Source: Nymphaea colorata (taxonomy: Eukaryota; Streptophyta; Magnoliopsida; Nymphaeales; Nymphaeaceae). From it: a stretch of 64,000 nucleotides of DNA. Where the stretch lies: NCBI RefSeq assembly GCF_008831285.2, contig NC_045145.1, positions 21,450,802 through 21,514,801 of the forward strand, read 5' to 3'. Below the pieces are notes generated by a model. It made no database searches and was not told the DNA's origin. It saw only the letters and a list, made by a program, of their open reading frames with translations. Below are positions 24,173 through 41,057 of the stretch, piece by piece (position 1 is the first letter of the stretch; each line of letters starts with the position of its first letter). The position numbers were made by a program, and so were the translations under genes.

Positions 24173-27100
24173 ATGGAAGGTTGCAAGTTCAGTGGGGGCT
24201 CAGCGAAGGCTAACCTGATTCTCTCCACAGGCATCCTTCAAAGGGCGTGGACCTCCGTCTCCGAGCTCCAACAATCGGGCAATCACCATCTCCCCTTCGT
24301 CGTCAACGATCGTTTCCACAACATCACAATCGTAGCTTTTCATGACTTGCAGAACCAGACGCAAGACCTCCACCTCCTCCCACCCTTTCTTGCTCCCCTG
24401 CAGCAAACCCATCCCGACTTCGGCTTCCTCATCACCAAGGACAATCCCTCCATCTCCCTCCACGCCTCCCCTCTCTCCACCTTCCTCCGCCTCCTCCGCA
24501 CCACCGACCTCAAAGCCCAGGTATGTACGCCTTTACTGCTTTAGTTTCTTTCTTATCAACGATTATGTAGCTGCCCACCTTCTGCGCTCTGTTCTGCATA
24601 TGTTGAACTGAAGATTTTCTGCAGATCTTTTGTGAATCCCAACCTTTCCCTCTCTGATGCGTTTAAATCCAAGCTTGAATGGCAAAACTCGGGTGGTGCC
24701 CAGAATTAATCGCACCTTTCCCCGTTCTCCGGCACCGGAAATTCATTAAGTTTCCCCCCGCGGAGGGAGGATAGGAATTGGGGAACATTTGTCGCGCGCC
24801 ATGCTTTCCTGTAAGGCGTTTGTTGAAATCCCCATTTGGGAAAAGGATTTCATTCCTTTCATGAGAAAGCTACCCATTTCGTGTAGCAGGGAGAAGGGGA
24901 AAATGGGCACCTGAAACAGAGTAATCCTTTAGGCAGAAAGTTACCCTTCGACGTTGGTTCAACGAAGAAAGGAGCCTCTTTCCGTTGAATTGCATCGTTT
25001 GGTTTGAAAGCAAAGAGTCGAAGTCTTCGTTTGGGTAATGAAGAGGTATTCATTTGAAAAATCTTTACATGTTCCTTTTCTTTACCCTTTCGGGATGCAT
25101 TGAGGATTTCTCCAAAGAGTGGGTGATGGGTGCCCCTTACTCGGTTTGACTAAACTCGAAGAGGCACCAGACCAGCCTGAGTGGGCTCGGTGAGTTATCG
25201 GGCTGGCCCGATAATGGGTTTGATAATATTTTTTAATATATAATTTATTATTTTACATATAAAAAAAAGGACTAAGCAGAGCTTTGGATGGTAGCACAAA
25301 TTCAGGTTTTGGGGGCAAAACTTGATTTTGTCTCTAAAACAAGTTTTAGAGGTGTTTGGATGATTTGAAAACTGTGTTTGATTAAAATTTAAGAGGCATT
25401 GAATGACACCCTCACCTAATCCAGTCTTTCTGGAAATCTGGTTTTATGAAAACCAAGTTTCTTAATGGGTTTTAAAAACTTTGTTTTTGTTTTTGTCTAA
25501 AACCTAGTTTTTGAATAACCAAAGGGAGGGCTGGTTTTATGCTTTCTTTTGCAAAACCTGGTTTTGTCAAAACTGGGTTTCTTCAAGCCCAGTTTTGATG
25601 GCACCAACCACTTTAAAAACATAATTTTTGTGATGTCATTCAAACACCTTCTAGTTTTTAGAAAACCTGATTTTTAACATAGGGGAGGTCCTCTGGGATG
25701 CTCTCAAAGAAGAACAGATTTTTCAATTAACTTCTTAACATACAGTATTCCACTCAAAGTGGGTTGAGAATGCCATCAAGTGTGTTTCATATTCTATGTT
25801 GATCAATGGTAAGGAAGGAAAACGTTTTGGTAGCAATAGGCAAAAGGAAAAAGAATGCCCATTACAATTTTCAAATATTTGAATCTGGCTCTTACTAAAA
25901 CTTTGAAAACTATTAGCCAGCCATATGAAAATGAGTGAAAGATTTAGTTCCCCTCAGTCACTACTTACTCTTGGTGTTCTGTTGTTTTTGAAACAAGCTT
26001 CAAAGATCAACAGAAAAGAACAAGCCTCAGCTCATACTTGTGGGTCGGTCGATAGGAGGCTCGGTTGCTGCTCTATGCACACTGTGGCTTCTAAAGAACC
26101 AGTCGTCCCCTTCGCTTCCTCTCTGCATCACCTTTGGATCTCCGCTCGTCGGAGACGAAGGTCTCCGGAAAGCCATCGACGCTGTTGAGCAATGGAAGGC
26201 CCAATTCTGGCATGTTGCAGGGCACGACGACGTAATTCCGCGACTTTTTGCTTGTCGGCCGACGGGTCAGAATTCATGCAGCCAGTGCAAACCCTTCGGC
26301 ACCTACTTTCTCATTTCCGACTCCGGCTGTACCTGTGTTGATGATCCGGACTCGGTCCTTGAGTTGCTCGACCTCACTTCTCCAAGCTTGGACAAACTGC
26401 CAATGCAACTGCGGCCAAAGAACTACGGCGTTTTGCTAAAACAACTCGAGAAGAAGCCACTCTGCAGGAGCAGAAATATTCAAGCTGCCCGTTTCCAAGA
26501 AAGCCTTACTGTAGATTTGGCTCTACAGCTGGACTCAGTTGGCATTGGGTCCAACCATCTGGTAAGAAAAGCATCCTTCTTCTTTGTTGATTCACCATTC
26601 AATCAAAATGATTTGATGGCTAGCTAGGCGAGAGTTCTGATTAGCCCCAAGCGTTGCTTGAATACATGGCGGCTTGAGCATTCAACTGGCTTTTCTAAAT
26701 TGGACTAGCAAGCTTATTGAAGGATTACAGTGTTTTTCTACATAAATCAAACCAGTTTAAATTCATGAACTGATCACTTGAGATCTTGCATACTAGCATT
26801 CACGCACTTTCCTTCTCATACCCTTCTTCAGAAATCTGATGAGTACGATTACTACATGCATTTTGTGATGCCATTAATTTAGAAACACAAAGAGCTGCTT
26901 CAATCAATGGAGGGAAGAGAGAAAGAAGTGCACCTCAAACGGAAAAGCGCCCCTAATCCTTCCAAGAGACTCAACGAAGTGAAGAAGCAAATGGCCCGTC
27001 TGGAGTGGTACAAGAAAGAGTGTGAGTCGAAGAACACGACCTACTACGACTGTTACAAGAGCAGGAGAACGGCGAAAGACATAGACGTCATTAAATTCAA

Positions 27101-27677
27101 GAACATACTCAACAACTACTGGAAGGAGAAAGTGGAGGAAGCCGAGAACAAGCCGCAGCTTCCGCACGCTCGGATGAGCGTCAGGTGGCTCTTCGGTGGA
27201 GTGACCTACAAGCGTATGGTCGAGCCCCTCGACATCGCCGATCACTACCGGAGAACCGGCCGCGGAGACTACATGGCAAAAAGACCTCGCCATTATGAGT
27301 TACTGGATAAATGGCACGAGGAAGATGACAAGAAACACAAGGCGGCGAAGAAGACGAAGAAGGAGAAGGGCACAAGCCTCACGGATGACTCGTGCTTTTG
27401 GTCTCACGTTGAGGACGCTGCACGAAGGCTGAATGAGCTGAAGAAGGAAGGGAGAATCGCAGGAGGCAAGAGCAAGGAGGACCTGTGCAACGAACTGCGG
27501 GAGTTTGAAGGCTATGTGATGAAGTTGGTGAACAACTACGAGTTGTCCCCCGAGGTTTTCCTGGAGAACAGTTCGTTCATGGAGTGGTGGAATGAGTATG
27601 AGAAAGAGCTGGAGCCTGGTTACAGTTCACAATTTGTTGCTTTCATGAAGGATAGACGCTATGTCCATTACAAATGA
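24173..27677 (+). CDS. SAG101-like lipase-like immune regulator, gene B
   Basis: Exons 24173-24520, 25998-26561 and 26883-27677 encode 568 aa. The start MEGCKFSGGSAKANLILSTG matches the other copies. Exon 2 has the nucleophile elbow GRSIG with Ser134 present and GSPLVGD with the Asp present, so two of the three catalytic positions are kept, unlike genes A and C. I cannot point to a catalytic His. A further block reads CKPFGTYFLISDSGC. The EP domain (305-568) carries RLEWYKKECESKNTTYYDCY, RWLFGGVTYKRMVEPLDIAD and a Lys/Glu-rich loop (KKHKAAKKTKKEKG). It ends with SSFMEWWNEYEKEL and FVAFMKDRRYVHYK. Intron 1 is 1.5 kb and holds repeat debris. It is most similar to gene C and probably arose with it by tandem duplication. 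A role in EDS1-dependent TNL signalling is inferred from the family. Confidence 0.88.
25100..25265. repeat. Degraded GC-rich-ended repeat in intron 1 of gene B
   Basis: The stretch gtgagttatcgggctggcccgataatgggt followed by an AT-rich core resembles one arm and the core of the MITE family at 187-445 and 49909-50244. It is too decayed to bound. Confidence 0.4.
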
Positions 27678-28829
27678 GAGGTTCCGACCTGTTCATCTCC
27701 CCTTGTAAATTGTGGTTCCTTGCACTTTGGAATAGCCTTTGCCCATAGAAAAAGTAATAAAGTGCATTATTTGCGCCTCATAATTTTTAGTTCCATAATA
27801 AAGATTTCAATAAAAAGTTTGGAAAATGATATTTTGGGGCGTATCAAAATTTTGAAACCATAATTGGCCCCTCTTATAAAAAATTTTTAGCTCTAGCCCT
27901 AATGATTATTAAGTAGGTCGTCTAGAACAATATGGTAAATGTCACACTGAAGCATATTTACTTTCTTTTCGTATCCCTTCCCTCTGATGCACGAAAGGAA
28001 TTATTGTTAATGACTTCTCAACATTAATCTTAAATCCGGCCTTCACCTGAAGTTCACGTAGAACCTTTTATTTTTCTTAAGGCTTAAGGGTTGACAGATG
28101 CCTTGCTGAAAAGTAAGTAGAGGAATTTATACTCTTGTTCATCCCAAAGTGCTTTGGAACAATTATTTTCCCATCCTCTGCCTCCACATTAAACATATAT
28201 GACAAAAAGCCCAAAGCGCACTTATTATAACAAAGGCAAGTTGTTAGTTCATTAGTTTGCATTTTCCTAACTATATCATAATTATCTCTCTATGAATATT
28301 TACAAAAATGATGCGGCCTTTGTATTGGTATTAAAAGGTTCATGTGTTTGTTCATGTGCTTCCTTAGAGTGTAAAATAAAATTTCTCAACAATTTAGCAA
28401 TTTAATTTTCAAAACCAATCCGATGAACTGTTTCTATGAATCATAGAAGAGCTTACCTACGTTTTGAGCAATATGAAAGGCATACATGTGGTGTTTGTTA
28501 TTATCGTCACCTTCCTTCTCACGAAAAGAATCTCCCAACCCAATAAACCCAATAGTATGGGGAGTGGTTATGTAAGGATTATTCGTGCAAACAGAAAAGA
28601 ACAAAAACAAGTTTAAAGATTACAAACACAATTTTTTTAAATAATTTTTCAGAATATCCCATCTTCCTACCTTTTTTTTTTTCCCCATATTACTTATACA
28701 AAACAGTGCAGGCAACTTCTGTGAACAATGCAAAAACCTTTTAGTGCACAGAGGTGGCGTACATAACCAGCTTCTCACAATAACACCTTTAGTTTCTCTT
28801 TGGCTCTTTCAATTTCTAGGAAGTCATCC
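27678..28829. other. Intergenic between SAG101-like B and C
   Basis: The region contains the 3' flank of gene B, AT-rich unique-looking sequence, and a block at about 27958-28020 (tttactttcttttcgtatccc) that recurs near 33878-33940 upstream of the exon 1 pseudogene. No gene was found. Confidence 0.5.
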
Positions 28830-31800
28830 ATGGAAGGCTGCAAGTTCAGTGGAGGCAGAGCTAAGGCCAACCTGATTCTCTCCGCAGGCATCCTCCAGAG
28901 AGCGTGGACCTCCATCTCCGAGCTCCAACGTCGACGGAGCACTACTGACGCGTGCCCCTTCGTCGTGGACGACACTTCCCCCAACTCCACAACCTTAGTC
29001 TTCCTGCGGCATCATGTATCTGCCTTCATTCAGCGCGACGAGCGCCGTCGTCTACCCCTGCAAACCCATCCCCACTTCGACTTCCTCACTACCAACGGCA
29101 ACCCTTCCGTCTCCTTCAATGGAACCTTTCTCTCCGTCTACCTCAGCTTCCTTCAATCCACCGATTTCGGAGACCAGGCATGTCCAATCTCTACCTGTTT
29201 CATTTCTCTCAAGAAATTTTCTTTTGTGAATTACAATGTCGAGAAAGAAGGCATAAAACTTTTACATTTCGGAGACCAGGCATGTCCAATCTGTACCTGT
29301 TTCATTTCTCTCAAGAAATTTTCTTTTGTGAATTACAATGTCGAGAAAGAAGGCATAAAACTTTTACTTGGTTATCATCACATGACAACAACTACTTAGT
29401 GGAATTTTGTCTTCGTTTTTAGAATATTGGAGTTGGGGCGAAACCAAGATTTTTTTGATGGGCCGGCCAAACAGTCCATCAAACTTATTCGGATAGGGCC
29501 AAACTAAATCCGAGTAGGGTCAAACTAAATCGGAATATAAAAGACACATTACCCAACCAAAGTTTTCCAATTTTTATAATGTAATATTTTTTTTGCAAAT
29601 AGTTGGGGCGGGCCACCGCCTAGGTTGAGTTTGAGGAAACATAGTTTTGTAAAACTAATGTTGAGTTTGATATTAGAATGTAACATTCAAGGCTACATAA
29701 AAAAGTGTGTTTTCTAGATGATCTTCAATTTAGTTGAACAAACTGGAAATCTTACTACCATATATTTTAAATTCAAGGCTACATTAAAAAAGTGTGTTTT
29801 CGGGATCCTCAATTTAGTTTGACAAACTGGAGATTTACTACCATAGAATTTAAATCCATGCTACATGTTAAAAGCCATATATTTAAAGTAAGATGGGAAA
29901 ATTTTAAATCCATGCTATATGTTAAAAGCCGGTAAAATGGAAAGAGACCTGACCTTATAAGATCTTATGATTTCAAATCACCTCAGACCTGAAATTCATA
30001 GCTAAACAAACACAACCGAAGTGAAAAGCTTGACTTCCCTCATATTATTCATAAAAAGAAAAGCTTTGTAACAAATAAACCAAGTTTCCAAAACCCATTA
30101 AGAAACTAAGTTTGTATAAATTGACATTCTTACAAAACTAGGTTAGATATGAATGTTATCCAAAACCGTTCTTACAGTGGGGTTAGGTAATAGCCTTAAT
30201 AATAATTGGCCTCTCAACACATATACCATATGATAGCAGTCAGCTAAAAACCCAAATTGTATAAAAAAAAAAAAAATTAAGGGCATTCGGGTCTGGAGAA
30301 AGCGGTTGCTCTGTTATTACCATCTTTTATCTTGCCTGGTTAGGAAGAGGATGATATCTGATTGTAAAACAATAAGTTGACATGATAAGGACTTGATTTA
30401 TGGTACCAACTAAGATGGTCATGAACATCAATCTATTAATTTCTAGTTAATGTTTATTAACAAATGTACGGTTACCTTTATTTAGCTTGTTTTTGAAGTT
30501 AAATGCATAAATTAAAAAATATACTATAGTTTATACAAAGTGGGTGGCGCATGTACCAGAAATTAACTTAGAAACGTTTTGTGACATTAAAAAGTAGTTG
30601 ACATTGAATTGCCTATATAAATATCGAAGGTTGATTATAAGTTTTACTATATTTTAATGTGAAAGAGAAGGATGTTAAAGTATGAATAGAATACCAAATT
30701 AATTTTATAATTAAGTCGTTAGGCCCAAGCTTAGGGGATGAACCGGCAGGAGCCATGCCTCACTTCACCACCAATTTGATCCAACTGTTTTATCTATCTG
30801 CCCTAAAAACTCAAATAATTTAATAAAAAAGTATGTTACAATATGTCATATATCTACCCAAAAAATTGCAATAATGTTCTATTAATGTATCCCAACTGTT
30901 TTTTTTGACAAATACATAATTATTGTTATAATGACAAGGTTTTCTGGAATTAATGGGAGCATGTCAAGGTTGATGTGTAGCGGGTTATGTACATCATATT
31001 GTTTTCGTGCACTAGGTTATGGTAAATGAAAAAAAAATCCTAGTTAATAAAAAAAATTGTATGAAAAAAGAAAATTTTAAAAATGAATATTTTTTAAATA
31101 ATTTATAAAATATCCCAACTCCTTTTTCTTTTCTTTTCTTTTTCTTTTTTTTTTTTTTTTTTGCGCACTCACTCTCAGGTTTCTGAACCGTTACTGACGC
31201 TTCTCTCTCGCTTTCTGACATCACAAAGCTTCAAAACCTGGAACTTACTCAAAAACGAAGAAGAAATAACAAACAGCTGATAATTGTTGGTGAGGAGGAA
31301 GGAGGCGCGATTGCTGCTCTTTGCACGTTGTGGCTTCTAATGAACTGGTCGTCCCCCTCGCTACCTCTTTGCATCACCTTTGATGCTCCGTTCATCGGAG
31401 GCGACGAACTCCAGAAAGCCGTCGGCACTGTTGAGCAATGGACGGCCCAATTCTGGCATGTCACCAGGCGACGCTACGACTGGCATTTTTACTCCGATTC
31501 CGGCCGGTACGAACCCTTCGGCACCTACTTTCTCATTTCCGACTCCGGCTGTGTCTGTGTTGATGACCCGGATTCTGCCCGTGAGTTGCTCCAAGTTAAA
31601 TCTCCAAGTTCGGATGGGCACTTCCTTGACAACGACCATGGCCGTCGATATTCCGGTTTAAAAGAGTACGGTATGTTGCGGAAGAAGCTTGAGAAGACGC
31701 CTTTACCCAAAAGCAGAAATATTGAAGCGACTGGTTTCCAGGAATGCCTCATGGTAGATTTGGCTCTGCAACTAGACTCGGCTGGAATTGGGTTCAACCA

Positions 31801-32931
31801 TGAGGTAATTAGAAATCCCTCTCTCCTTGTTGATTCACCATTCAACCAAAATGATCTGATGGCGTAGGAGATGCCAATTTATTCAAAAACTAACATTACC
31901 AAGTCGTCGAACAGCAAGACGGGAGAAATCACGTTCCAGATGAGATATATTTATGCATGAATTTGTTGGTACACAAAGTTTTTCTAAATAAAGTCAAAAA
32001 ATCTGTATAATATTCATGAGCTCACTTAGATCATGCAGACTAGCATCACGCACTTTCTCTTTCTCATGCCTTTCCTCAGCAATCAGCAACAATCTGATGC
32101 ATGCAATTACTGCACGCATTTTGTGATGCCATTAATCAGAAACACCAAAAGCTGCTTCAATCAATGGGGGAAAGAGAGGAAGTAGCGCACCTCAGCCGGA
32201 AAAGCGCCCCAAACGCTTCCAAGAGGCTCAATCAAGTGAAGAAGCAAATGGCCCGTCTTGAGTGGTACAAGAAAGAGTGTGAGTCGAAGAACATGACCTA
32301 CTACGACTGTTACAAGAGCAGGAGCACAGAGAAAGACATGGACGTCATTAAATTCAAGAACATACTCAACAACTACTGGAGGGAGAAAGTGGAGGAAGCC
32401 GAGGACAAGCCACAGCTGCCGGACGCTCGGATGCGCGTCAAGTGGCTCTTCGCTGGAGTGACCTACAAACGCATGGTCGAGCCGCTCGACATCGCCGATC
32501 ACTACCGGAGAACCGGCCGCGGAGACTACACGGCAAGAAGACCTCGCCATTATGAGTTACTGGAGAAATGGTACGAGGAAGATGATAAGAAAAACAAGAA
32601 GGAGAAGAAGAAGGAGGGGAAGGGCACGAGCCTCACGGATGACTCGTGCTTTTGGGCTCATGTTGAGGAGGCTGCACTGAGGCTGAATGAGCTGAAGAAG
32701 GAAGGGAGAATCGCAGGGGGCAAGAGCAAGGAGGACCTGTGGAACGAATTGAGGGAGTTTGAAGGCTATGTGATGAAGTCGGTGGACAACTACGAATTGT
32801 CCCCCGAGGTTTTCCTGGACAACAGTTCGTTCATGGAGTGGTGGAAGGAGTATGAGAAAGAGCTCCACCCTGGTTACAGTTCACAGTTTGTTGCTTTCAT
32901 GAAGGACAGACGCTATGTCCATTACAAATGA
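28830..32931 (+). CDS. SAG101-like lipase-like immune regulator, gene C
   Basis: Exons 28830-29177, 31229-31804 and 32140-32931 encode 571 aa. Exon 1 matches gene B codon for codon in length (116 codons). Its donor reads CAG|GCATGT, so intron 1 (2.05 kb) would be a GC-AG intron, where gene B has CAG|GTATGT. The nucleophile elbow is GEEEG (Glu139 for Ser) and the next block is DAPFIGG (Gly for Asp), so esterase activity is excluded. The EP domain (309-571) is nearly identical to that of gene B, with LEWYKKECESKNMTYYDCY, KWLFAGVTYKRMVEPLDIAD and SSFMEWWKEYEKEL. A 102-bp tandem duplication spans the exon 1 donor. If splicing at the GC donor fails, the frame stays open through the duplication and stops near 29399, giving a truncated lipase-like fragment. 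Exons 2 and 3 are open, so the gene may still work. Confidence 0.8.
29166..29369 (+). repeat. 102-bp tandem duplication across the exon 1 donor of gene C
   Basis: Units 29166-29267 and 29268-29369 differ at one or very few sites. Each carries atttcggagaccaggcatgt, including the last 12 bases of exon 1 and the GC donor. The gene therefore has two equivalent donor sites 102 bp (34 codons) apart, so use of the second would add 34 residues in frame. Confidence 0.9.
29434..29640 (-). repeat. Dispersed repeat in intron 1 of gene C, inverted copy near 63210
   Basis: Read on the minus strand it matches 63210-63405: the cccaactatttgcaaaaaaa block, the ttggaaaactttggttgggt block and the ggccctatccgaataagtttgatgg block recur there in the same order. 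No coding capacity is seen. It is probably a non-autonomous retroelement or an old DNA transposon. Confidence 0.6.
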
Positions 32932-34356
32932 GAGGTTCCATCCAACATGTTCATTTCCTTGTAAAATTTAGTTCCTTTCATTTTGGAAGAAGCCGTATCT
33001 ATGGAAAAAGTAACAATTGCGCCTCAAAATTTTTCGTTACATCAGTGGATCATGTTACAGGTGGGACGTTGATCAGATATAATGGTGGTCTCGATCTTTG
33101 TCTTGTCTTTGCTCTCTCTTACATAACCACCACTACATCTGATCAACATTCCTAGCTCCTGATTCATGATCAACTGTGGAATTATTCTCATTTCTTACAA
33201 AAATGGCTACGTAATTTCACGTATTAGTTGGAAGTGTCTCTCCAACGCTTCCTTTCCTCCCGCTTCCCCTGCATCACTTACCCTTCTGTTTTCCATTACG
33301 ATCACCTCCTACTTGGTTTTAGTACATCTCAATTTTACTGTGGCAGAATCCAGCCTACGATTTCATTATTAATTTAGGGATTGACTTTTCTCACGCTAAC
33401 TAACGTTGTTTGGTGCCCATTGATGGAGGACTGTGTTTGATTTGCCATTGTTGTATGGTGGAGAAGGAATCCCCCCGTGCAATGTTCTCTTTCCACCATC
33501 CCATTTGTAAATCCCTGAGGCTGGCTTGCAGGAATTTGTTTTCCGATCTAAACAATCAATTGCTTGTAATTTAGTTTCCATGCCATAAGCAATAGCCTTC
33601 TTACGAGCCATCTCTTTCTGCGATCCTTCTTATTATATTGACTTTCATGGGAAAGTTTTGATCTGTATAAGCATTCTTACCGCCTATGTATAGGAGGCAA
33701 ATGTTCGCTTCATTCAAGCAATTCAATGATGGGTAGAAGGAGTTCTGCTTCTTTGAACAGTGCCGGTTTGAGAGAGAGAGAAGGCGAAGACGAAGCCTTT
33801 GAAAAGAGAGGCCGATCGATTTCCGGAAAATGAGAAGGGAAATGGGACGGAAGCTTCGTTAACAGGAGCTTGGACGCATATTTACTTTCTTATAGCCCTT
33901 CCTTCTGACACACGGGAAGAATCATTAATGATTTCCTACAGGTGGAACCTTTTAATCTTTATTAGCGGGCGTTTGATATATCCAGAATTCTAAACTTTTA
34001 CAATCCAAATGCTTTATTTTTTAAAATTAGAATTATTAAACAAACGCCGTATTTTGTTTCTAAAATTAAGAAAATGAAACTTAGAATCTTGGTTCCATTT
34101 CAGTTTAAAGACGAAGAATATATATATATATGTGAAGTAATTTTAATCATTGGGCCAATATATTTTTGTGTGAGATTATCATTATTGAAACCAAAAGAAT
34201 CCCAAGTCCCAGCCCAGAGCGGGGAACCTCTCTTTTTCTTTCTCTCTTCCTCTCTATCTCACAGAAGCTTCAGCGCCCAATAATTGACGTTGGATCGACA
34301 CTCCACAAGACCTTTCCAAGGAAGCAATCTCTCTCTGAATTTCTAGGTAGTTGTCC
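32932..34356. other. Intergenic between SAG101-like C and the exon 1 relic
   Basis: The 3' flank of gene C resembles that of gene B (gagaggttcc, cttgtaaa). From about 33705 to 33855 a block (gttcgcttcattcaagcaat, agggaaatgggacggaag) recurs upstream of gene D at about 36414-36560. The last 140 bp are the CT-rich leader also seen before gene B. No gene was found. Confidence 0.5.
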
Positions 34357-34623
34357 ATGAAAGGTTGCAAGTTCAGTGAGGCAGAGCCAAGGACCAACTG
34401 ATTCTCTCCACATGCATCCTCCAAAGGGCGTGGATTTCACGAGCCATCATCCTTCATGGTGGACGACTTTTCTACAGGTCTTCCTGGCGTTGAACTAAGC
34501 TTATACAAACCCCATTCCCACTTCGACTTCCTCACTACCAACGACAACACCTCCATCTCCTTCCGCGATCCCATTCTCACCGCCTTCTTCAGACTCCTTG
34601 AAGCCACCGACCTCGAAGCCTAG
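34357..34623 (+). pseudogene. SAG101-like exon 1 relic
   Basis: This is a decayed copy of exon 1 of the array. The ATG and MKGCKFS are present, but a 1-base loss after that shifts the frame to a stop within about 15 codons. An internal part is missing around 34440-34500, and the last codon is TAG instead of CAG directly before an intact gtatgt donor. Homology to gene B continues upstream (cagaagcttc, caataattga, ctctctgaatttc) and into intron 1 (ggttctccggcgccgaaa, cacccatttcgcgta) to about 34870. Exons 2 and 3 are absent. It is therefore a truncated duplicate of gene B or its ancestor. Confidence 0.85.
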
Positions 34624-34870
34624 GTATGTTCAACCTCTGCCTGCTTGATTCATCTGTGTAATTACCTTCCGCAAATCTTTTGCCAATTATTCCAATGTTT
34701 CCATCCCTTATGTGTTTTAAGAGCAAAAACTCGAATGATTCCCGGAAATCGCACCTTTGCCGGTTCTCCGGCGCCGAAAGTTCCTCAACTTCCGTCTGCA
34801 AGCCACCCATTTCGCGTAACTGGAAAAAAAAAAGGTGGGGAAGGAAAAACAACACCTGCAACAGAGTCCC

Positions 34871-35690
34871 CTTGAGCTGTTTCTGGGAAAAAACAAAAAA
34901 TCAAAAAAAATGGTGACCGCCCCATCGGTGGTGTCAGTGCTTCAGATCTCTGCTAAAGAACAAACCTGATCAATTGCTGGAATGTAACATATGGCTCCGG
35001 TTTGGGCTTATTCCATATGCTTGGAAGGATTGTTAGAGACAAGGAAGTTTGCCTTCAGATGATGTCTTTGCTTTCGTTAATTAAAGGTGAAAAGTAGCAA
35101 CGTTTGGACTGAGGTCTGCTGATGGATCTCAGTTCATATCCTCTTTGCAGAAGCTTCATTCGAGGCTTTGGTTTTCTGAAAGGATTTTAGATATCGGATT
35201 ATTGATGGGCATATCATGGAGAATGACATTCATAGGGTTTTCATTAGCTCCGATCAGCGAATGTCACCGGCAAGTTTCAGCCATTGTGAGCCGCGACTGG
35301 TCATTTTCTTGAAATGACCTTTTTGTGATGTTGCACGCTCATTTGTCTTTGTTATGTTTGTTAACTGTTCATCACGAATGACGAATTTGGTGATTATGCA
35401 TGTGAGATTATGAAGAACATAAACTAAGTTAGTTGTTTTTTTACTGAAATAATATTTTTAAATAAAAATGAATGGCTCTTCTAACAACAAAATTTTGATA
35501 GCAGAAAGATTTTTTTTTTTTTACAAAATACTTAAACCAAAGCATGGTTTACTTTAAATTCATGTTTAAGAACATATTAAAAGGTTCACATTTTGGTTAA
35601 AGTTATCAATCATGACTATTTATCATTGTTTTTCTCTTAATTATTCATCTATTTTAAATGGATGGTCTCGATACTAAAAGTCATCATTGA

Positions 35691-35784
<94 letters not shown>

Positions 35785-36727
35785 TCATGATTTGAATGTA
35801 TTTAGACAAAAACGTTAGGAACATTTTCATATTTATGACAAATTCTTGTGAAGTCAATACATGACTATGACAAAGCCAAAACTTCTGGCTCATTGTTAGT
35901 AACAAAATAGTGGAAAGAAGAAAACTGAAAGGGATTGACATTGCCTTGGCATGTGGAAATAACAGCCTGGTCATTCGGGCAATTTATTAACTTAATATAA
36001 AATTTTCGTTTAAGACTTTTAAGGAGGTGCTTTACCGACTAAGTCACTGCTACTCTTTTATTTTACTGTTGTACCCGAATTGCATCAAGTCGGGTATGCA
36101 CCAGACATGGGTGTCATTCCGACTCACACACACATGCGTGTCACTTCGACTCACACTCGAGTTTAATTAGAATGTCATATTACTAAATTACTTTTATAAT
36201 ATATATTGTTATGATATAATATTAAATTATAATAATAATATATATATGTTTATAATAAATTAAAAATAATAATAAAATAACCTCATCCCGCTGTCCCCAT
36301 ATAAATTTTTTGGGACGTGGACACGGTATGCTTGAATAAGCCATTGTTTAGTTGCATTATTTCCCACCAAATTCGATACTCTCTACTTGGATCCCAGTAA
36401 ACATTTGCGGTTAATGTTTGCTTCATTCAAGCAATTCAATGACAATACCCTCTCTTGGAACGGAAGCCTTTTTGTTGTCGTTGACGCTTTGATTGACTTC
36501 AGGCTTCGTACCATCGCTTTACTTGCTTGGTAACGTGAAAATGAGAAAGGGAACGGGACGGAAGGTCCTCGGGGTCCACGTTCTTTCTCCGATGACCCCA
36601 TTTTATCATATTAAAAGACTTTTATTTTTCTGTTAACTTTTTGACTATTCGTGCTCGGGCCTTACAGAATACAGGGACAGACAGCACAGTACCAATACTC
36701 TCCCTGTTTCTGCTGGATCTCTAAGCG
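34871..36727. other. Intergenic between the relic and gene D
   Basis: It holds AT-rich DNA, the long TA microsatellite (35695-35782), a degraded segment with gtcgggtatgcacc and gggacgtggacacgg around 36070-36320, and the upstream block of gene D shared with 33705-33855. No gene was found. Confidence 0.5.
35695..35782. repeat. (TA)n microsatellite, about 44 units
   Basis: It is an uninterrupted alternation of T and A over about 88 bp. Each strand can fold on itself. The true length may be underestimated by assembly. Confidence 0.95.

Positions 36728-41057
<4,330 letters not shown>

Noticed and set aside
35693-35974. Frame with a long Tyr-Ile tail
   Set aside because: It is a translation of the TA microsatellite. 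The frames at 39324-39719 likewise read the CT/TA/GA palindrome.
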